DNA from: Paraphysomonas bandaiensis
Lineage: Eukaryota; Chrysophyceae
Direction of reading: 5' to 3'
Length of the DNA: 37,075 nucleotides
Assembly (NCBI GenBank): GCA_965644295.1
Contig: CBFFRP010000229.1
Span: 1 to 37,075 of the forward strand
This document shows positions 34,775 through 37,075 of the stretch, in pieces. Position 1 is the first letter of the stretch; every line of letters starts with the position of its first letter. Under the pieces are notes generated by a model. It had not been told where the DNA came from and searched no databases. It saw only the letters and a list, made by a program, of their open reading frames with translations. Both the position numbers and the translations under genes were made by a program.

Positions 34775-36036
34775 CTAATAACTAGATTTGCTATATACTA
34801 CTAGTGGCGGGCAACCGTCTCGGGACTGCTTGTGCATCGCTGCGAGCACCATGGTGCAACCGTCCCTTGTAGTGAGGTTAGTCGGGGTTCTACCTTTGGG
34901 CAATGTGTCTGGCGGGCCTGTGCCATGGATTATGTGGGGGGTGGGTGAGGCGAGATGTATATGAGAGTGCAAGTCGGTGGTGGAGATGGTGCTGGTTGTT
35001 GAGGTGGGGTTTCGGCCACAAGTAAGGAGGAGTTGTTTCCGGAGTGGTTGCGCTTGCCTCTGTCGGGTCTGGGCTCTTGCAGAGAGTTTAGTTCGTGGGG
35101 TGGATGTCGCCTGGAGTAGCTGGAGTACTTTTGGTGTCGGGTGGGTATCCTGGGGCTGGCGTTGCTTTGCGTTTGTCGGGACCGGTGTCGCCTGTGCCGT
35201 GTCTACGTTGTGGTGTCTGTGTCCCCTATTGCGAAGCATGCGGAGCCCTCCATCATATAGGGGAAGTAGGATAGAGGCGATGGATTTTTCTAGGGCGTGG
35301 AATTGATGTTCGAGCAGTGAGCTGGATATGTGGCGTCCGAATGCGTCGGCCATTTGTGTGGCAGTAATGTGGCCGGTCCAGTAGCGCTCAACCTGGGGGT
35401 GGTTGGGTTCCATGCCGCTTTGGCTAGTTTGGTTATGGCGGTGTAAAACCAGGGATGGGGGAGCGTGCGTGTGCGAAGTTTGTCAAGCTTATTGTGGTGT
35501 GCTTGGTGGACATCTTCACGTATGTGAATGATGTCAGGGTGAGTGCAGGTGAGAAGCATGTGCGCCATGTTGTCTGTGGGGTGTGCACAGTCTGCGCTTG
35601 TGGAAGCCGTTGTGCGATCATGTCCGGATTTTCCTTTGGCTCGGTTTCTACCCATTGCAAAGGATTTGTCCCAGACGTATGCCGTCTCGCGTATACGCTC
35701 TGCGAGGGGGATGTAGTGTTTGGAGGAGTTATGGGTACGGAGGGGATGGAGCTTGTGTGGGAGCCTTGTTCCGCTGCGTGTCCAATACTGCGGGTCTCGT
35801 TGCGTTTGTGCAGCATACATGCTATCTCGTCGGAGGGTGTATTGATGGAGGTCCCACTGGTGGTGGAGATCTGTAACGTCTCCTAGCATAGGACCGAGGT
35901 CTGTGAGGAGGTGTATATCGTATCTACGCCAGTGCCATTGACCCGTGGTGAAGAATTCTTCCAGTATGTGCGTAGCGTCAGTTGTGACAACACTGTAGTT
36001 GGAGGCTCCGAGCACTTTGTCTATAGTGTCTTCCAA
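34775..36036 (-). pseudogene. C-terminal zinc-knuckle region of LINE-like element, frameshifted
   Basis: Two overlapping frames (36036-35290 and 35413-34775) together continue the retroelement protein. The cluster CAHPTDNMAHMLLTC lies in the first. The second begins in sequence that continues sensibly (QVERYWTG, SLLEHQFHALEKS) where the first loses character, so I infer one frameshift near 35400. No function is retained. Confidence 0.6.
34824..34862 (-). repeat. 3'-end segment shared by LINE and family A
   Basis: This stretch (GACTGCTTGTGCATCGC, then the GCACCATGGTGC palindrome and AACC) matches family A copy 2, where the minus strand reads GACTGCTTGTGCGTCGC and a GCACCAAGGTGC palindrome, with only about four differences in 39 bases. 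In both the sequence lies within about 180 bp of the element's 3' end, which in both reads AATAATxAGACxTTCA-like. Confidence 0.65.
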
Positions 36037-36058
36037 TCGCCGCTGGCGGCGGCGTCAG

Positions 36059-36457
36059 CTATATAAATGCCGTGGTCAGTGTAGGTCCAGTTGCTTTGAT
36101 CTTGTGTTCTACGTTCGGGGTGCGAGCGCATCCATTGTATTGGACGCTGTTTAAGAGCTGTGGTGTGGCGAGGCATTCGTAAAATATTCCCTGGGGCTTT
36201 GTTCCGAGGGCGCGCCGTCTGTGTGAGAGGGCCTCTTTGGTCCGCGTCTGTACCGCCTGGCAGTCAGTCCAGATTGGCACGGAAGAGTGGAGTACATTGG
36301 AGAATGTCAGTGCTGCTGACATTGCAAGGGTTTCGTAGGTGTAGGCGTTGAGGCCAGGCGCTGTGTGCTGTGGTGCCGTAAGTTGTAGGATTTTGGTTTG
36401 TCTGTGACCCCAGGTGTTCTTGGGCGGGAGCCATACAATTGCAGCTCCTCCGTCGTG
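36059..36457 (-). pseudogene. RNase H fragment of LINE-like element
   Basis: This is the N-terminal part of the retroelement remnant, with the three acidic RNase H residues in order (D in HDGGAA, E in TYETLA, D in WTDCQA). The open frame appears to start with an ATG, but that ATG lies in the flanking target duplication and is fortuitous. The frame ends at a TAG at 36059-36061. Confidence 0.75.
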
Positions 36458-36472
36458 TGAATACTGCATATA
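36458..36472. repeat. Target site duplication, 5' side of retroelement
   Basis: This is the second copy of TGAATACTGCATATA, identical over 15 bases to 34690-34704. Its perfect state suggests that the insertion is not very old, although the element's frames are already broken. Confidence 0.75.
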
Positions 36473-37075
36473 CGCCTATACTTGACTCATATCATAGGCT
36501 CTAGACTCTAGAGTATTAATTACGTAGTTGTATTCTAGTACGTAGTATTCTCTGGGTACAACTGTTAGAGTTTACTGAACGGGAAATGCAATTCAATCTA
36601 GTCAAATTTGTTAAATTTTCTACTCAGACTAAAATAAGATTCGTGTAAAAACGTAAAAACCTAGTCAAAGTAATAAATATTCAAGTTAGCCAATGTTATT
36701 TATGTATATATAAAAGTCTTATTGTTAGCAATAGGCATCGAGAATCTGCACCAGCTAAGTAGCTAGATGAAAAATGAGTCAAGCTATTTTCGTTATCAAC
36801 CTAGCTACGCATTATAGATTATAGACCACTGAAATCACACAGCAGGTAAAGTGAAACTAATCAGCATAGATTAGGTCAAAACAAAAAAAAGAGAAATATA
36901 GCTTTTTTTCACTAAACTAGCAAGCTAGCTATGAGCTTGTTGACGCAATTTAAGGAGACGTACTTAAGTGTACTATGTCCTTGCACTTAACAAAGATATA
37001 TATGTTGACTAATGACCATTTTCAGATGATTAAGATCGTTGTAAGAGAAGTTTAAGTTAGTCAAACTAGATAGAT
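36473..37075. other. Gene-free AT-rich end of window with family A fragment
   Basis: There is no coding region. A right-end fragment of family A on the minus strand lies at about 36717-36830 (AGTCTTATTGTTAGCAATAG, then CACCAGCTAAGTAGCTAGATG). The rest is AT-rich with many short CTAG-containing stretches and no feature that I can name. Confidence 0.6.
36717..36830 (-). repeat. Family A right-end fragment
   Basis: It starts with the family terminus (GTCTTATTGTTAGCAATA) and follows the copy 2 variant (CACCAGCTAAGTAGCTAGAT, GTCAAGCTA) for about 110 bp before similarity is lost. Confidence 0.6.

Larger units (their letters stand above)
34705..36457 (-). mobile_element. 5'-truncated LINE-like retroelement (RNase H end)
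   Basis: On the minus strand, reading from 36457, the first open frame shows an RNase H pattern: HDGGAAIVW (Asp), TYETLAMSAAL (Glu), IWTDCQAV (Asp). After a stop or frame change at 36059, the next frame (36036-35290) contains DCAHPTDNMAHMLLTC, a C-x-H-x6-H-x4-C cluster like the zinc-knuckle found after RNase H in several non-LTR retroelements. A third frame, entered through a frameshift near 35400, runs to 34775. There is no reverse transcriptase, so the copy is 5' truncated just at the RNase H start. It is flanked by a 15-bp direct repeat and ends in a TA-rich 3' tail. Base composition differs from its surroundings: the plus strand is rich in G. It is a dead copy. Confidence 0.8.

Noticed and set aside
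34977-35886. Plus-strand open frames of 97-143 codons opposite the retroelement
   Set aside because: They are antisense to the RNase H and zinc-knuckle frames and reflect the G-rich composition of that strand.
1-37075. tRNA, rRNA, CRISPR or bacterial operon signals
   Set aside because: I looked for TPsiC-like boxes, spaced short repeats and polycistronic spacing and found none; genes are spliced and widely spaced.

Overview
The window comes from a eukaryotic nuclear genome. Six protein genes can be read, and five of them only make full sense once short GT-AG introns (43 to 129 nt, most 43 to 57) are removed. All the splice junctions I propose keep the reading frame. The contents (a myosin, a GCP6-like gamma-tubulin complex protein, a protein with a CEP164-type WW domain, SFT2, a TOM1-type membrane protein) suggest a unicellular eukaryote that probably builds centrioles or cilia. 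One secreted-type protein has a presequence that could be of secondary-plastid type. I cannot name the species or place it in a lineage securely.

Layout. 1-2743: no gene; copies of a dispersed repeat (family A), one carrying a hAT transposon remnant, and a 730-bp direct tandem duplication ending inside the stop codon of the next gene. 2744-8682 (-): two-exon divergent myosin, 1962 aa, with IQ motifs and an RCC1 propeller tail. 8683-9299: divergent promoter region. 9300-9977 (+): SFT2-family Golgi membrane protein. 9978-12130: no gene, one family A copy. 12131-20204 (-): ten-exon GCP6-like gene, 2497 aa. 20205-21599: no gene, one strong hairpin. 21600-22784 (-): four-exon aldo-keto reductase, 343 aa. 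22785-23314: divergent promoter region. 23315-27576 (+): five-exon degenerate-EF-hand and WW protein, 1347 aa. 27577-29575: no gene; family A copy interrupted by a hAT remnant. 29576-31369 (-): four-exon TOM1-type seven-helix protein, 548 aa. 31370-32068: divergent promoter with a 159-bp GTAT microsatellite. 32069-33097 (+): four-exon small secretory or membrane protein, 268 aa. 33098-37075: repeat-rich, with rearranged family A sequence and a 5'-truncated LINE-like retroelement flanked by a 15-bp target duplication.

How the parts relate. Three of the six genes (myosin, GCP6-like, WW/EF-hand) point to the cytoskeleton, centrosome or cilium, but eukaryotic neighbours need not be functionally linked. 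A motif (GTACTGCTGTA, either strand) recurs in several upstream regions and may be a shared promoter element. The transposable elements are nested and old. Family A and the LINE share a 3' end, which suggests one machinery mobilised both. The most unusual gene is the RCC1-tailed myosin, whose nucleotide-sensing switches are altered.
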